Under the pieces are notes generated by a model. The model searched no databases, had not been told where the DNA came from, and was given only the letters and a program-made list of their open reading frames with translations. The position numbers and the translations under genes are program-made. Shown piece after piece: positions 20,818 through 31,698 of a stretch of 64,000 nt of DNA (the first letter of the stretch is position 1; each line of letters begins with the position of its first letter). This DNA comes from Erythrobasidium yunnanense (taxonomy: Eukaryota > Basidiomycota > Cystobasidiomycetes > Erythrobasidiales > Erythrobasidiaceae): assembly GCA_001600175.1 (NCBI GenBank), contig BCJC01000001.1:1506065-1570064 (forward strand), written 5' to 3'.

Positions 20818-23260
20818 CTAGTCACTATCCGAGTCGCTACTGCTATCACTGCTGTCTTCCTCTTCCTCCGAGTCACTGGTCGTATACTCGTCCTCCCCTT
20901 CTCCCTCGCCATCAATACGCTTCACAGGCTGTCCACGCATAGCTGCCATCTGCCCAGCTATCGTATCTTCATCAGGCTCTGAGATATCGTCGTCTGCTGC
21001 AGCTTCAGGCGGCTGGACTTGCATCTGAAATTAACAAGGAATTAGCTTCATCTGACCCTTCCAATGAGATAACGCACCATCATATCCTTCTGCGCATCAG
21101 CGCCGATATACGAATCGCTCTTGATGTATGTTTGGAACGTATATAGACCAGGATTAGGCGGCGCCTGGAACGTAATCTGCAGCGTCCTGACGCTTCCACC
21201 CGTTCCAAACTGCGTGAACCTTGTAGGCGGTACAAAGACCCTTCCTAGCTTATGGTCTCCAACGAAGACATACCACGACGGCATACGGTTTGCCGGGAAG
21301 TACGGAGCATGCGCAACCGGATCGGGAGATTCGCCATTGGAGCCTTTTGTAGTTCGTCCAATGAGCTCATCGATATCCTTCTCTTTGCCTTCTTCAACCT
21401 CTGTCAATTTCTCCGTCTCGGTCTCGCCATTGACGTGCGCGTTGGCTGGTTTGTAATTACTGCCAGGAGGGCTAACTCGGACTTTAACGACGAGCTGCAC
21501 GAAACAGCCAGGAGTGATGATCCTCTCTCCTACGACTTGGAATTTCGCATCGATGACCTCAAGCATAGGCCAATTTTCCGCAATCTTGACTGTGTTCTCC
21601 AGCTGTTTCGGTGCTAGATCCTGTAGGATCTGCTTACGTTTCTCGGCATCGTGCTTGACGAAAGCAGGGATGTTGCTAATGCCTGCTTTGGCGAGATCGT
21701 CGGCTTGTGAAACAGTTATATTGGGAAGAGCGAGAAGAGGCGACAGAGAGGCATGGACGGCTTGTATCAGGTGCTGTTGTAGGGTAGCGGCGGTAAGATA
21801 GGTCGATAGCCAGTTGAATGATAGAGAAATGTTCATGATGGACACGCAGAGCTTGCTCGCGCGCTGTACGACCAGGTTTTTATCTGCGAGGAACACAGTC
21901 AGCTGTCTGCATTCATGCTCTCGAAAGCTGATACACACCTCTCAGAAGGCTTGTATCGCTAATGGGCACCCGCAGCAGGTGTGCGTAGATGTACACAGCC
22001 GCTCTTTTCGTTGCTGGCTTGCTGTATAGACGACCTTGGAGCGCTTCTCCTGTTCTCTCCTTCAGCGCTTCCTTGACCTGTTCTTCCAATTTCTGCAATC
22101 CTTTCCTATTCTTCAGCCTCGGCTTGACAGGACTCTTATCCGTAAACTCGCTTGCGCTCGACAGGATTGCTATCAATTCAGGTAGGGTTGTTTCTTCCTT
22201 CAGTTCTCGGAAGAATGTCCCAGCTGAGCTTGTCATTACGCCGTCTTTGGTGTATCTGCGCGAGCCGTACCACCAGCTTCCGACCGCCCAAGGCAGACAG
22301 ACGCCGAAAAGAAGTCCGTAGAGTCCGAGGACGTAGCCGCTGTTCTTCCCTTCGACTATCCAGGAGGGTAAAGCAATTCCCATGCTGAATTCTTGCTTGC
22401 CATCGGGGTGTCCATACTGCTCGACGTTCTTGCGGATGTCCTCATCGGTCAGGCTGAGATACAGCTCAGCTTAAGGCGTCGATGGCAAGGAAGATTGTGC
22501 TTACGCCTTGTATGCCTTCGTGAGCTCCACGAAGTGTGCGTCTGCAGCTTCCTTTGTCTGGTTGTCGGCATTGCGAAGCTTGTCCGGATGACTTCAGAAT
22601 CGTGGTAAGTTCGCATATTTTCGCTACACAATACACTAGACTCACAACTTCAAGCTGAGCTTGCGATAGTGTCTTTTGATGTCTTTCTCCGATGTGCCCT
22701 GTTTGGCGTCGTTCGCATCAGCTCAGCCTTTCATATCAAGGTCGAGAAAGCGTACACTTGATAGGCCGAGGATTTCAAAAGGGTCGTAGAAGGTAGACAC
22801 TGCTTCGAAGCGGTATGCGCGTTGTAGGACCCAGGCGAATGCGATCCATCCCAGAGCAAGCGTGATAGATCTGGCGGAATGACTGAGCGAGCTGGACTGA
22901 ATGCGGTAGAAGGAACATATCCCACGTCTTTGATAGACCGTAGCTTCTCGGTCTACTTCTCTTTACGCTTTCGTGCTTTGCGTTCCATCCAGGGCATGGC
23001 GGTTTGACTTTCGACGTGGCCTTGTCTGCGGAATAGACCAGGAAGGTCAATGCTGGCACTTCCATACCATCAAATGCAGTATATATGCACCACTCAGACT
23101 GTTCTTGAGCGCGTAGAATGACCAGGGCACCAGGACAAAGGTGAGGAAAGTGATGAGAAAGAACTGGCGAGCTAACGGCGTCAGTCAGGAATTTAGAATC
23201 ATCATGTTACGCTCTCACATTGTACTGCCCCGTCTCATCGTACGAGTAGTCGCCAGCCAT
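20818..23260 (-). CDS. SEC63: Sec63, J-domain subunit of the ER translocon
   Basis: ER membrane protein that recruits Kar2/BiP to the Sec61 translocon for post-translational import. Exon 1 (23219-23260) reads MAGDYSYDETGQYN and joins to FFLITFLTFVLVPWSFYALK, the first membrane helix. A second helix is LALGWIAFAWVLQ. The lumenal J domain runs YDPFEILGL, SEKDIKRHYRKLSLK, HPDKLRN, with the HPD motif rebuilt across an intron near 22590. IALPSWIVEG and a third helix (YVLGLYGLLFGVCLPWAV) follow, then the Brl/Sec63 domain (21048-21938, including MPSWYVFVGDHKLGRV). The end is an acidic Ser/Asp tail (20818-21024), which in yeast binds Sec62. The exons between 22775 and 23163 are approximate. Its start lies 73 bases from that of the divergent coiled-coil gene. 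Confidence 0.93.
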
Positions 23261-23333
23261 GACTTTAGGGAGTTCGCGAAAGGCAGAGCTTGGATCCGCA
23301 CCACTCAAATCAGCGACAAAGATCAGCTTAAAG

Positions 23334-24122
23334 ATGGTCGCTTCATCAGAAATATCATCGTCAGATTCATCAGCAGCTGCAGCAGTTCCAGCTCAGTGCG
23401 CGTCAACTTCGCTCCAGCTGGCCATCGACGTGAATGCCCAGATCAGCGCCGTCCTGGTGCAGCATGATGAAGCTGCATTTGAAAGACTGGAACAAGCTAG
23501 AGAAACACTCGGCGACCTCATAGACAACTTGGAAGCAGACTTTATGAAGTCGGCCTGCCTTTCCAGCTACATCATAGCCCGAAATGTTGAATACTGATCT
23601 CTGAATGCAGGCGCAGTACCTTTGTTCCTGTACTGACACCTCCCTACATTCTTCCTGTAATAGCGCCAGCTGAGATTTCAACTTCGATGGTAGCCTCCGA
23701 TCTCAGCTCCGATAGCTGTCGGCACTAGCAGCAATGTGCGAGACATTCTTTCATAATCAATGTTCCGGGTTTTGATCTGCTGGACGTGCAGGGCCATCAA
23801 GAATACATGAAAGACCTCATCCAGCTGCTAAAGCAGAAAGACGAGGCTATCGAAAGGATGCGCCACGACCAAGAGGAGACAATGCGGGTAAAGGAACTTA
23901 CTTATACTCCTGGTACTAGCTGACATGCTATCTATCAAATCGGCTTCCAGCGCATCCTGCAATCCCACGAGGAAACGATACGAGCCATTACGAGGGAGCG
24001 CGAAGAGACAAACAGGGTAGATCGGCTCAATGGCTCAGTCATGCATAGACTTGACGTTGCCTTTCATCCGACAGTCGTTCATCAACAAGTTTCCGAACTT
24101 GGCCGAGCAAAAGCAAGCTTGA
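23334..24122 (+). CDS. Coiled-coil protein of unknown function (first member of the duplicated unit)
   Basis: Five exons (23334-23548, 23611-23656, 23732-23887, 23951-24016, 24075-24122) give 176 residues. The opening is Ser/Ala-rich (MVASSEISSSDSSAAAA). A helical stretch follows (FERLEQARETLGDLIDNLEA), a linker, then a strongly charged coiled coil rebuilt across two introns (EYMKDLIQLLKQKDEAIERM, HEETIRAITREREETNR). The last exon ends FINKFPNLAEQKQA. If the last intron is retained, the frame stays open much longer and adds a hydrophobic segment near 24270, so a membrane-tailed form cannot be excluded. No family recognised. A decayed copy of exon 4 lies at 25220-25262. Confidence 0.5.
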
Positions 24123-24478
24123 AATGTTGGCCTTCGCGAAGATCTGCGTTTGACATCCAGAAGAAGATTAAATTGAAGCGCATTGGTCAGTATATCACGC
24201 TGCTTCGGGTGCGATACAACAAGTCAATATGGGAGTCAATCGGTAGTCTCAGCATGCGGAAATTCGCTGTAGCCATAGTAGTCTTCTGTGTATGCTCCAT
24301 TTTCCGCCTTCCTCCATCACCTCTCTTCCACCTTCCTTCATCTTATTCACTCAGTCTCTTTACTTCCCGCCACACTTCCTCTCTCTCGCTCTTTTTCTAC
24401 CCTTTTTCCTTCTTGGACCTTGACCCATTCCTCCGTCGACGAAGACAGACGGCACTCTCTGGATCAAGAACAGCAACG
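24123..24478. promoter_or_regulatory. Pyrimidine-rich promoter of the first WEK gene
   Basis: From about 24300 to 24440 the plus strand is almost pure C/T runs, typical of a fungal core promoter. The last 60 bases before the ATG resemble those before the second WEK gene (shared cgacga...cagac and agcaacgATGGC), supporting duplication of the whole unit. Confidence 0.45.
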
Positions 24479-25153
24479 ATGGCCAACGATGCAGACATAG
24501 CTCGAATGGAAGATTATCTTACAAGAGTCGCCGCTGTTGACCTTAAATGGGAGAAGATGCGAGTCACTACCAGGCTCCTGGGCCACTCTGGGGCCTGAAT
24601 GCTACGATAATGCTCAGCATTACTAATCATCAACTACTTTCCGGCTGCACGTCCAGTGTCGAACAACTACGCAATTCATTTCCAAACGATACAGAGGCAG
24701 TATACAACATCGTGGCCGCAAGAGTGAAGGAAGACAAGGAAAGGAAAGCTCGAAAAGAAAATGAAAAGAAGGCTCGAAGGGAACGATTCATTGCCAGAGT
24801 CGCTGCCGTTGCACCTAGCTGGGAGAAAGTGTAGGTTCCTGCTTGTCTCCCATAGATTCCGATGTATCAATACTACATCACTGATTATTCCGCATACCAG
24901 CGTCGATGAGTCACGCAAGAAGCACCCAAACAATCCAGCTGCAGCGTACGAACGCGTCAAAAGGATAGTTCAGCAGTCGAAGGAGAAGAGCAAGAGCAAG
25001 TGCCAGAGTAGGAAGTCTACATCTTCAACTTCAAGAGCAAAGCATCCGGATGCAGCACGCGAGCTATCAGTTGAGGAGCAGGCGCTGAAGGAGCTGTGTA
25101 ACGAGCTGGCGAGCGTTTCAGTCGCTGAAGATGCAGGTACTTCGTCTTCCTAG
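24479..25153 (+). CDS. WEK-module protein 1 (two modules), family not recognised
   Basis: Three exons (24479-24558, 24657-24830, 24901-25153) give 168 residues. Two copies of one module are visible. The first is MEDYLTRVAAVDLKWEK, then VEQLRNSFPNDTEAVY. The second is RFIARVAAVAPSWEK, then VDESRKKHPNNPAAAYERV. In both, an intron splits the module at the same codon after WEK in phase 2. The first intron uses a GC donor (AT|gcgagt), the second gtaggt. A lysine-rich linker with coiled-coil character joins them (KEDKERKARKENEKKARR). The C-terminus is Ser/Lys-rich and then acidic. The module is helical and about 40 residues long; I cannot match it to a known domain. Paralogue of the next gene. Confidence 0.55.
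24559..24656 (+). other. GC-AG intron in WEK gene 1
   Basis: Donor GAGAAGAT|gcgagt, acceptor cgtccag|T. The homologous introns in the second module and in WEK gene 2 start gtaggt and gtgagt at the same codon and phase, so the GC donor is supported by three-way comparison. Confidence 0.7.
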
Positions 25154-25690
25154 CAGCGTATTACAAAAGTAGCTGACATACCTGGCACGACTAGCAGAGC
25201 AATCTGCATCTTCCTGAAAGACACATTACGAGCCATGACGCGGGAGTGAAGAGAGACAAAGCAAATCGGCACGCTCGTTACTCGGATATTACAATCGCTT
25301 ATCGACGTCTCTCCCTCCAGCGCCAGACATTGGCAAGCTTTCGAACGTGGCCGTAAATAACGAAGCTCAAATAGATGATCGACTGCAACAGGAACAGAGA
25401 TTATTAAGAGAACGAGTATCAGTCAAAGGGTCAGTTCACTCAGTAATAACTTGCTAGAATTGGGATAATGCGGCACCTAGTCTGTACTGTTAGTATTGGA
25501 GAGTCCACTTTAGCTAGCGCTGTTATCTGCATTCTAGAACATCACCTCCCCTCTCCTTCCACTCACCTCGTTCACCAACTCTCCATCCTACCGTGCCCCT
25601 CTTTCCCCTTCTCTTCCTACCAAGATCTTCTTGTTCTCCAGCCGACTCGTTCACCGACGAGGCCAGACCATCCTCGCTAAGAAAGCAACG
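25154..25690. other. Decayed coiled-coil gene copy and promoter of WEK gene 2
   Basis: At 25220-25262 the plus strand reads ...ttacgagccatgacgcgggag..., closely matching exon 4 of the upstream coiled-coil gene at about 23971-24011, but with an in-frame TGA where that gene has CGC. Further coiled-coil-like codons appear at about 25350-25430 without an open gene. From 25540 on it is C/T-rich promoter sequence. Confidence 0.5.
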
Positions 25691-27243
25691 ATGGCAGACG
25701 ACGCAAAAGAGACTGCTCGTATGGAAGCTCACATCGCAAATGTCGCTGCTGTCGGTCCAAAATGGGAGAAAGCGTGAGTCTTTCCAGCTTTTTCGCGCGA
25801 TTCAGATGCGCATAATATCAGAAGAATGGAGCTATAAGTACTCTGCTTACATTACGCAGTGTCGACAAGCTCCGCAAGCAATTCCCAGATGACCTGCACG
25901 AGGTATACAAACGCGTCAAGAGCATGGTGACCGAGTCGAAAAGCAAAGCAAAAGGCTCCAATGCCAGATCCGCATCCGTAGCTGTACCCGTATCTGCATC
26001 TGCATCTGCATCTTCCTCCAAATCAAGCCGTAAAGCAACGAAACGTCCTGTCACTCCTCCTCCCGTAGCGCTTCGAAGACACGACAAAGACATACGAGAT
26101 ATGATGCTCACGCTGCCAGTCAAGAAGAAGGCTCTCGAGGATTTAAGCGATGAGATGACAAAGGACTCTCACCCGAATCCGAGAGCTTCTTCGTCTACTA
26201 TCACCTCATTCACTTCTGACAAGTCGAAAGAGGATCGATTCGCTCTTCCAAGTAATGAGCGTGTACGTAATAGTTGTCCGACATTCAAGAGGGAAAGAAC
26301 TGAATGTTCTGGCAGATCTCCCTAGACGGCATGGACATGAATCAAGATTGGAATCTTCCGGAGAATCTGCAAAATATCTATGCAATCATCGATACTCCAA
26401 CGTATGAAGAGGAGAAACAAGAGAAGAAGCACTCTCCAGGCTACAAAGGAGATACGATGCCAGAGATGAAAAAACAGGCTGTCTGTACTCCTGTCGATAA
26501 TATGGTTGTCAACGCAGATGTCAGAGCTTCGGAAGACGAGGCGTCACTTACAACAACAGAGAAAACGACCGAGGATGCTGTTATGGGTGAGGCAGAATCG
26601 AAAGCGCCTAGCAAGCACATCGTCCAGGTTGAAGGCACTAGCGTGGTTTCTCCGAAGACTGCAAACCTCTCTGCAAATAATGCCTCAAGTGAAGATACTG
26701 AAATGATTCTCGACGAGACCAAAGCCAGTGTCACGTCGCTCGCAAACACGACTACCACCACGGAAGACAACAATACTGCCGGCAAGACAGACACCTCAGC
26801 AACTTCATTCCAAGGTGGCAACGACGCCGAGGCTGCATCTGTCAAAGACGAGATGGCCGAGAAGAAACCTGTGATCATTGCAGCTATTGAATCTACAAAG
26901 GCCGAACAAGCCAAGGGTGGGAATTCTTAGCTTGATGTGACGAAGTTGGCTGACTCCCTACTTACTTACTCAAGCTGCTCAATCACAATACGACAACATC
27001 AAGGACATCCTCCTTTCCAATCTACAGATCGACAGCCGCATCGTCGCTCATTTAGCCAAAGAAGGCCTCACCTCCACGGGATATATTATGCTCAGACGCA
27101 TACGCGAAGCCGATATACGCTATATCATCGAGGCTATCGCTAAGGCCGAAGGAGTGGGCATAGTCGATGCAGTTCTGGCTGTCCGTCGAATCGAAGAAGC
27201 TTATCATCTATTTCACCAACAAGTCTTCGGTCCGAAACAGTAG
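25691..27243 (+). CDS. WEK-module protein 2, family not recognised
   Basis: Four exons (25691-25773, 25860-26262, 26316-26916, 26975-27243) give 451 residues. It opens MADDAKETARMEAHIANVAA with VGPKWEK, then VDKLRKQFPDDLHEVYKRV, a single WEK module split by an intron at the same codon as in WEK gene 1. A Ser/Lys-rich stretch with a Ser-Ala repeat follows (tctgca triplet repeats near 25996), then a long acidic Thr/Ser/Glu-rich middle. The last exon, reached by a 58-nt intron that removes the apparent stop at 26930, encodes a well-ordered helical region (QYDNIKDILLSNLQIDSRIV, YIMLRRIREADIRYIIEAIA, VRRIEEAYHLFHQQVFGPKQ). That C-terminal domain is absent from WEK gene 1. No family recognised. Confidence 0.55.
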
Positions 27244-27333
27244 GAGAGGAGAAGAAGTGGAGGATTATCGATGCTATCTGCTCATTCTCTCTGTGTTTGG
27301 AAAGAGTGGACCTACTCGGTTACATAGGATTCT

Positions 27334-27414
27334 AGATCGACCATACGTGTAGCCGTAGCATGGTCTTCAGATTTTCAGTAAATCAGTTCAACACCATGCG
27401 GTCGATCTGAAGAC
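27334..27414. repeat. Imperfect inverted repeats in the 3' region
   Basis: AGATCGACC (27334-27342) pairs with GGTCGATCT (27400-27408), and GTCTTCAGAT (27363-27372) pairs with ATCTGAAGAC (27405-27414). The right-hand arm contains both complements side by side, so two alternative hairpins are possible. It lies between the WEK gene 2 stop and the next promoter. Confidence 0.45.
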
Positions 27415-27480
27415 TCTTCAGTGAGCCGATATACACATCGCGCTTCTTTATGTTGCGTTCTCTTTCATCCATCACGCACG

Positions 27481-29083
27481 ATGTCTGATCCAAGTCAAGA
27501 GACTCCCGGCGCGCGACAAGAGCTGAGTGGAGCGTCAACATCATCCGAAGGCCCCGGCTACGCCAGCTATCAGAATCAAGTACATCTTGATGTCGAAGTT
27601 GTTCCGGCCTCGTCGGCTGACTTGATGCGCCTGCTAGATCTATGGAACTTTCACAGCGACGCCTTATCCTATCCTGTATAAGGAGCTAGAAAAGGCTGCT
27701 CGCAAGAAGCTACCTTCTGGCAATTTCAACTATGTCGCTGGGTGAGGTCCGCGCGAGAAAGGTCCGGCAAGAAACTGATCCTCTCAAGACAGCTCGGCTG
27801 GCTCAGAAGCTACTGCAAGAGCAAACCTAGATGCATTCAAGTCATATGAGATCGTACCGAGCGTACGTCTGCGATCCCTATGCCAGGCCGAGCAGCATCC
27901 AGCTGACAACGACACTTCATTTCTATCCCGTTTCCTTCTGCTTTTCATCTTCGCAGATGCTTGTCGATGCTAAGAAGAGGTCGACCGAAGTCAATCTCTT
28001 TGGCCAGAAACACAAAGCGCCTGTCCTGCTAGCTCCCGTGGGTGTGCAAGGCATAATGCATCCAGACGCCGAGATTGCAGTAGCGAAAGCAGCTAAAGAA
28101 GTGGGACTAGGCATGATCCTGTCTACTGCTGCGACTCGCTCCATGGAAAAAGTCGCCGAAGCCAATGAAGATGGGTTGCGATGGTATCAGCTTTACTGGC
28201 CTGGTACAAACGAAGTGACTGTCTCCCTTCTCAATCGTGCGAAAGCATCTGGCTACACGGCTATGGTCGTCACGCTGGACACTTTCACGCTAGGATGGCG
28301 GCCGAGAGATCTGCAAGCTTCTTATTTACCTTTCTTGCACGGTCAAGGTCTACAAAACCTCTTTACCGACCCAGTATTCATGAAGTTGCATGGCGAAGAT
28401 CATACGGATCCCAAGTGGAACGGGCCAGGCGAGCACCCAGTTGGCGTAGAAGGTCAAGTACGAGATGAGTCGGCTAAGGATCGCTTGATCGAGATGAGTA
28501 TGAAAGCGTTGGGAGAGACAAGCGCCGGAAATTTCAGAGCGTGGGAAGATCTAGCTTTTATCCGGAAGCATTGGTCTGGACCCCTTCTTGTTAAGGGTAT
28601 CCAGAGCGCTGTCGACGCAGAGAAGGCCATAGACGCGGGTATGGACGGCATCATCGTCAGCAACCATGGTGGTAGACAAGTAGATGGCGCGATTGGTTCC
28701 TTACACTGCTTGGAACAAGTCACGCGATCTGAAAAAGTCAAGAATTCGAAACTCACTATACTCTTCGATTCTGGCATCAGAACCGGTGCTGATATAACCA
28801 AGGCTTTAGCTTGTATGTCTTCAGCTTCAACTCCAGCTCAAGTTCACCGTGCATCTGCTGACTAAGCGATATTACAGTAGGAGCACACGCAGTGCTCGTA
28901 GCTCGTCCATATATGTGGGGACTGGCTCTAGGTGGACAAGAAGGAGTCGAGCATGTCCTTCGAGCTCTTTTGGCGGATCTCGAGCTGACAATGGCTCTGT
29001 CCGGCAAACCCACGATCAAGGACCTAGACAGGAATATGCTCAACTTTACGCAAGCGCATCAACGTGGGAATGGAAAGCTTTGA
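27481..29083 (+). CDS. FMN-dependent alpha-hydroxyacid dehydrogenase (lactate 2-monooxygenase-like)
   Basis: FMN enzyme of the lactate oxidase / glycolate oxidase fold, oxidising an L-2-hydroxyacid. Five exons (27481-27579, 27638-27741, 27793-27862, 27957-28812, 28878-29083) give 444 residues. Early blocks YPILYKELEKAARKKLPSG and FNYVAGGSAGSEATARANLD are restored only by splicing. Then come APVLLAPVGVQG, HPDAEIAVAKAA, RWYQLYWPGTNEVT, VVTLDTFTLGWRPRDL and the substrate and FMN site IIVSNHGGRQVDGAIGS, with the catalytic His and Arg. The end is ILFDSGIRTGADITKALA, LGAHAVLVARPYMWGLALGG. LGWRPRDL and DPVF fit the lactate 2-monooxygenase branch better than cytochrome b2. No targeting signal and no heme domain are seen, so it is probably cytosolic. 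Confidence 0.9.
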
Positions 29084-29407
29084 ACGATGTTGCTATATGT
29101 ACGTCAATCTGCTGTAATTCCGGGTTCGCCACAAAACAGTTATCTCCTTTGCTGAACTAGCTACTGATCTTGACGAAAGGAAGACGTACTTGAACATACT
29201 AAAAATCCTCTTTACCACTCTCTGCACTCCTGCGCGGCTTGACTTACCCTCCCGACCCGTTTATGACAGTCCCACGTTTGTCGGTCGCGTCACGTTTCGG
29301 AGTACAGGAACATTGGTAAACAAAGCCCAAAGCGCGTTAATGAATGAGAGACCTCCTGTTACACTCATGACAACCCTATCAGGCCATACAAACACTGACA
29401 CCTCACT
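29084..29407. other. Intergenic, promoter of the glycosyltransferase gene
   Basis: About 320 bases lie between tandem genes. A minus-strand frame across it (29261-29533) overlaps the next coding exon and has no motif. Nothing else seen. Confidence 0.45.
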
Positions 29408-31469
29408 ATGGACTACTCCACCTTGGGTCGGCCCCTTAGGATAGCCATCGTCACAGAAAACTTCCTGCCCAAATGCGACGGCGTTACTCGTACTTTGGCT
29501 CGTTTGTTGAGCTACCTGCGCCAACATGGACACGAAGCTCTCGTTCTCGGGCCGGAAAGCAACATGTGCGCTTGAATGCCGAAGCGTCTTAGACGACGAG
29601 CTGAAGTCATCAACAGGTCAAGCTATGAGCGACACGAAGTTTGTGGAACGAAAGGGATACCTCTATACTTCTATCCGGGCGTAAGGGTATTCTTCTCGGA
29701 AGACAACTCGCATCGCCAATCTTACGATATGTTACAGCTTAGTCTTAATTTCTTCCGACCGCGCTTCCTGCGAAAGCTTCAAGAATTTGATCCAGATGTC
29801 GTTCACTATGTCAGTCACCAGACCGCCAGACTGTTATAAGAACTTAGAAGTACCATAGGTCGACCCCATCTGGCTTTGCGCGCAAGCGCAACCCATCATC
29901 GAGTATGCGCTGCCGGACGTTACTACTGTGTCTTCGGTAGGCATGATTGCGTGAGGGAGATGAGCGGTAGGCTGAGCCCCGATTGTATATTTTCCAGTAC
30001 CATACGAATCTGGCGAGGTATGCCAGCGTGTATGGCTATGCATGGCTGGTATCTACGATGTGGAATCTCCAAAGACGGCTTCACGGTCGATGCCTGGCAA
30101 CTTTCTGCCCAAGTCCATCGACCCAAGCTATGCTTCATACGAATGGCTTCGACAATGTGCGGCTTTGGCCTCGAGGCATTCAGACAGATGTCTTCAATCC
30201 CAGTCAGCGAAATGAGGAGCTAAGACTGCGGCAATGGAACGTCTCACCACATCAGGTCGTAATAAGCTATGTCGGGCGCATCTCGCACGAAAAGAATATT
30301 GGGCTCCTGATTGAAGCATTCCAAGGACTCGCATCCACTGCCCAAGCTCTAGATCCGAACTTTCCCGGATGCAAGCTTGTCCTGGTCGGCGATGGCCCAG
30401 CCAGAAATGAACTCGAAAGAGAGGCCATTCGGTCGCAGCTTGATATCCAGTTCTTAGGTTACAAGAGTGGATCAGAGCTGGCGGAAGCATATGCCAGTTC
30501 CGATATGTTCGCTTTTCCAAGTCATTCCGAGACCTTCGGGAATGTCGTCTTAGAAGCTCTAGCGTCTGGTCTACCAGTTGTGGGCTTGCGCGCCGAAGGT
30601 GTCTGCGATTTGGTGCAGCATGGTAAAACTGGTGAGGGGCCATGCTCTTCTTCGCCAAAGCCAGACCTAACTTGCGCATAGGTCTTCTGCTAGATATCGC
30701 CAGTTTGCCAGGAGCTGAGCTGGACGGATTCGAAAAGGACAGAGTACCAGTCAACGCCCAGGCGCTGGTCAGCAAGAGTAGTCCGGCTTTCAGTCTGGCA
30801 GTCAATCAGTATCGTCAACTGCTTCTCGCTCTTGTGTTAGACAAAGCAAGACGGCAGGAGATGGGGAGAAGAGCGGTGGAATATGCCCGAACGAGAACAT
30901 GGGAGGAAGCGATGGGCTGCTTGATGAAAGGTACGCCTGCCAGTTGCGGAGTCGGTAGCAGCTGATTGATCGCGTCGCGGACCAGGCTATCAGGAAGCTG
31001 CTCTGCTTACGCATCAGAACAAGTCGAATAAGCTTTTCCGGAGCTTATCGAGGTGTTCAAGCACTTCAAGCCTCTCGCGTAAAAGCAGTCTTATCGATGT
31101 CCGCATCGAAGAACCTCCGGAAGAGAACGAAGACGAGGTACCTAGTGCGACCACGTCGGCGAGGTTGCTGTTCGGTCGACCGCCTCTGAAGAATCTTCTT
31201 CGACGCTCGGCTAGGACCGCTCTTCGGGATTCGATCTCGCTCAAATGGAAGGATCTCCAGAATGGCGAGGTGCTGGAGTCCGCTAAGCCATCTTCTGTTC
31301 TATCGTGGCAGACGGTTATGTGTAGGTTGCTCTTCCGTGGCATTGGGAGCCATCAATTAAGCTTTTGTCTCCAGATTCGCTTCTGCTGATATTATGTCTG
31401 GTCTTGATCGTCGAGCCAAGTGCTGTCTCACAACTAAATCAGCTACTTGGCAGCCTTTATGTTGCTTGA
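29408..31469 (+). CDS. GT4-family glycosyltransferase with a C-terminal membrane segment
   Basis: Retaining glycosyltransferase of family GT4, transferring a sugar from a nucleotide-sugar donor to a lipid or glycan; the acceptor is unknown. Eight exons (29408-29565, 29617-29680, 29738-29809, 29859-29936, 29998-30631, 30694-30930, 30986-31321, 31375-31469) give 557 residues. The N-domain shows IAIVTENFLPKCDGVTRTL and FDPDVVHYVDPIWLCAQA. The C-domain shows VISYVGRISHEKNIGLLIEA, KLVLVGDGPARNELE and the E-x7-E site PSHSETFGNVVLEALASGLP. The opening resembles bacterial/plant SQD2-like and fungal alpha-mannosyl enzymes. After about residue 440 a basic, Ser-rich tail ends in a hydrophobic segment (SLLLILCLVLIVEPSAV), suggesting a C-terminal membrane anchor. 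Confidence 0.87.
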
Positions 31470-31698
31470 ACCCACTCACCTCTCTCCGATCGCAACGCCA
31501 TATACCGATAGCGAGGCAATAGGCATCTGCCTGTCATTTCATTTTTTTCTAATTATCGTTCTCGTTTTCGAGATATCACTAGATCGATATATCAGCTTGT
31601 TAGTAGAGAACCATAACATGTCCTGCATTCGTTGTCGCATAGACCATCCTTTCGTATCCATTTGTCGCCGTTCAGAGCTGCATTGAAATCTATTCATT

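Noticed and set aside
26917-26974. Apparent stop codon of WEK gene 2 at 26930
   Set aside because: A 58-nt intron with good donor, CTGAC branch-like site and acceptor removes it and opens a well-ordered C-terminal exon.
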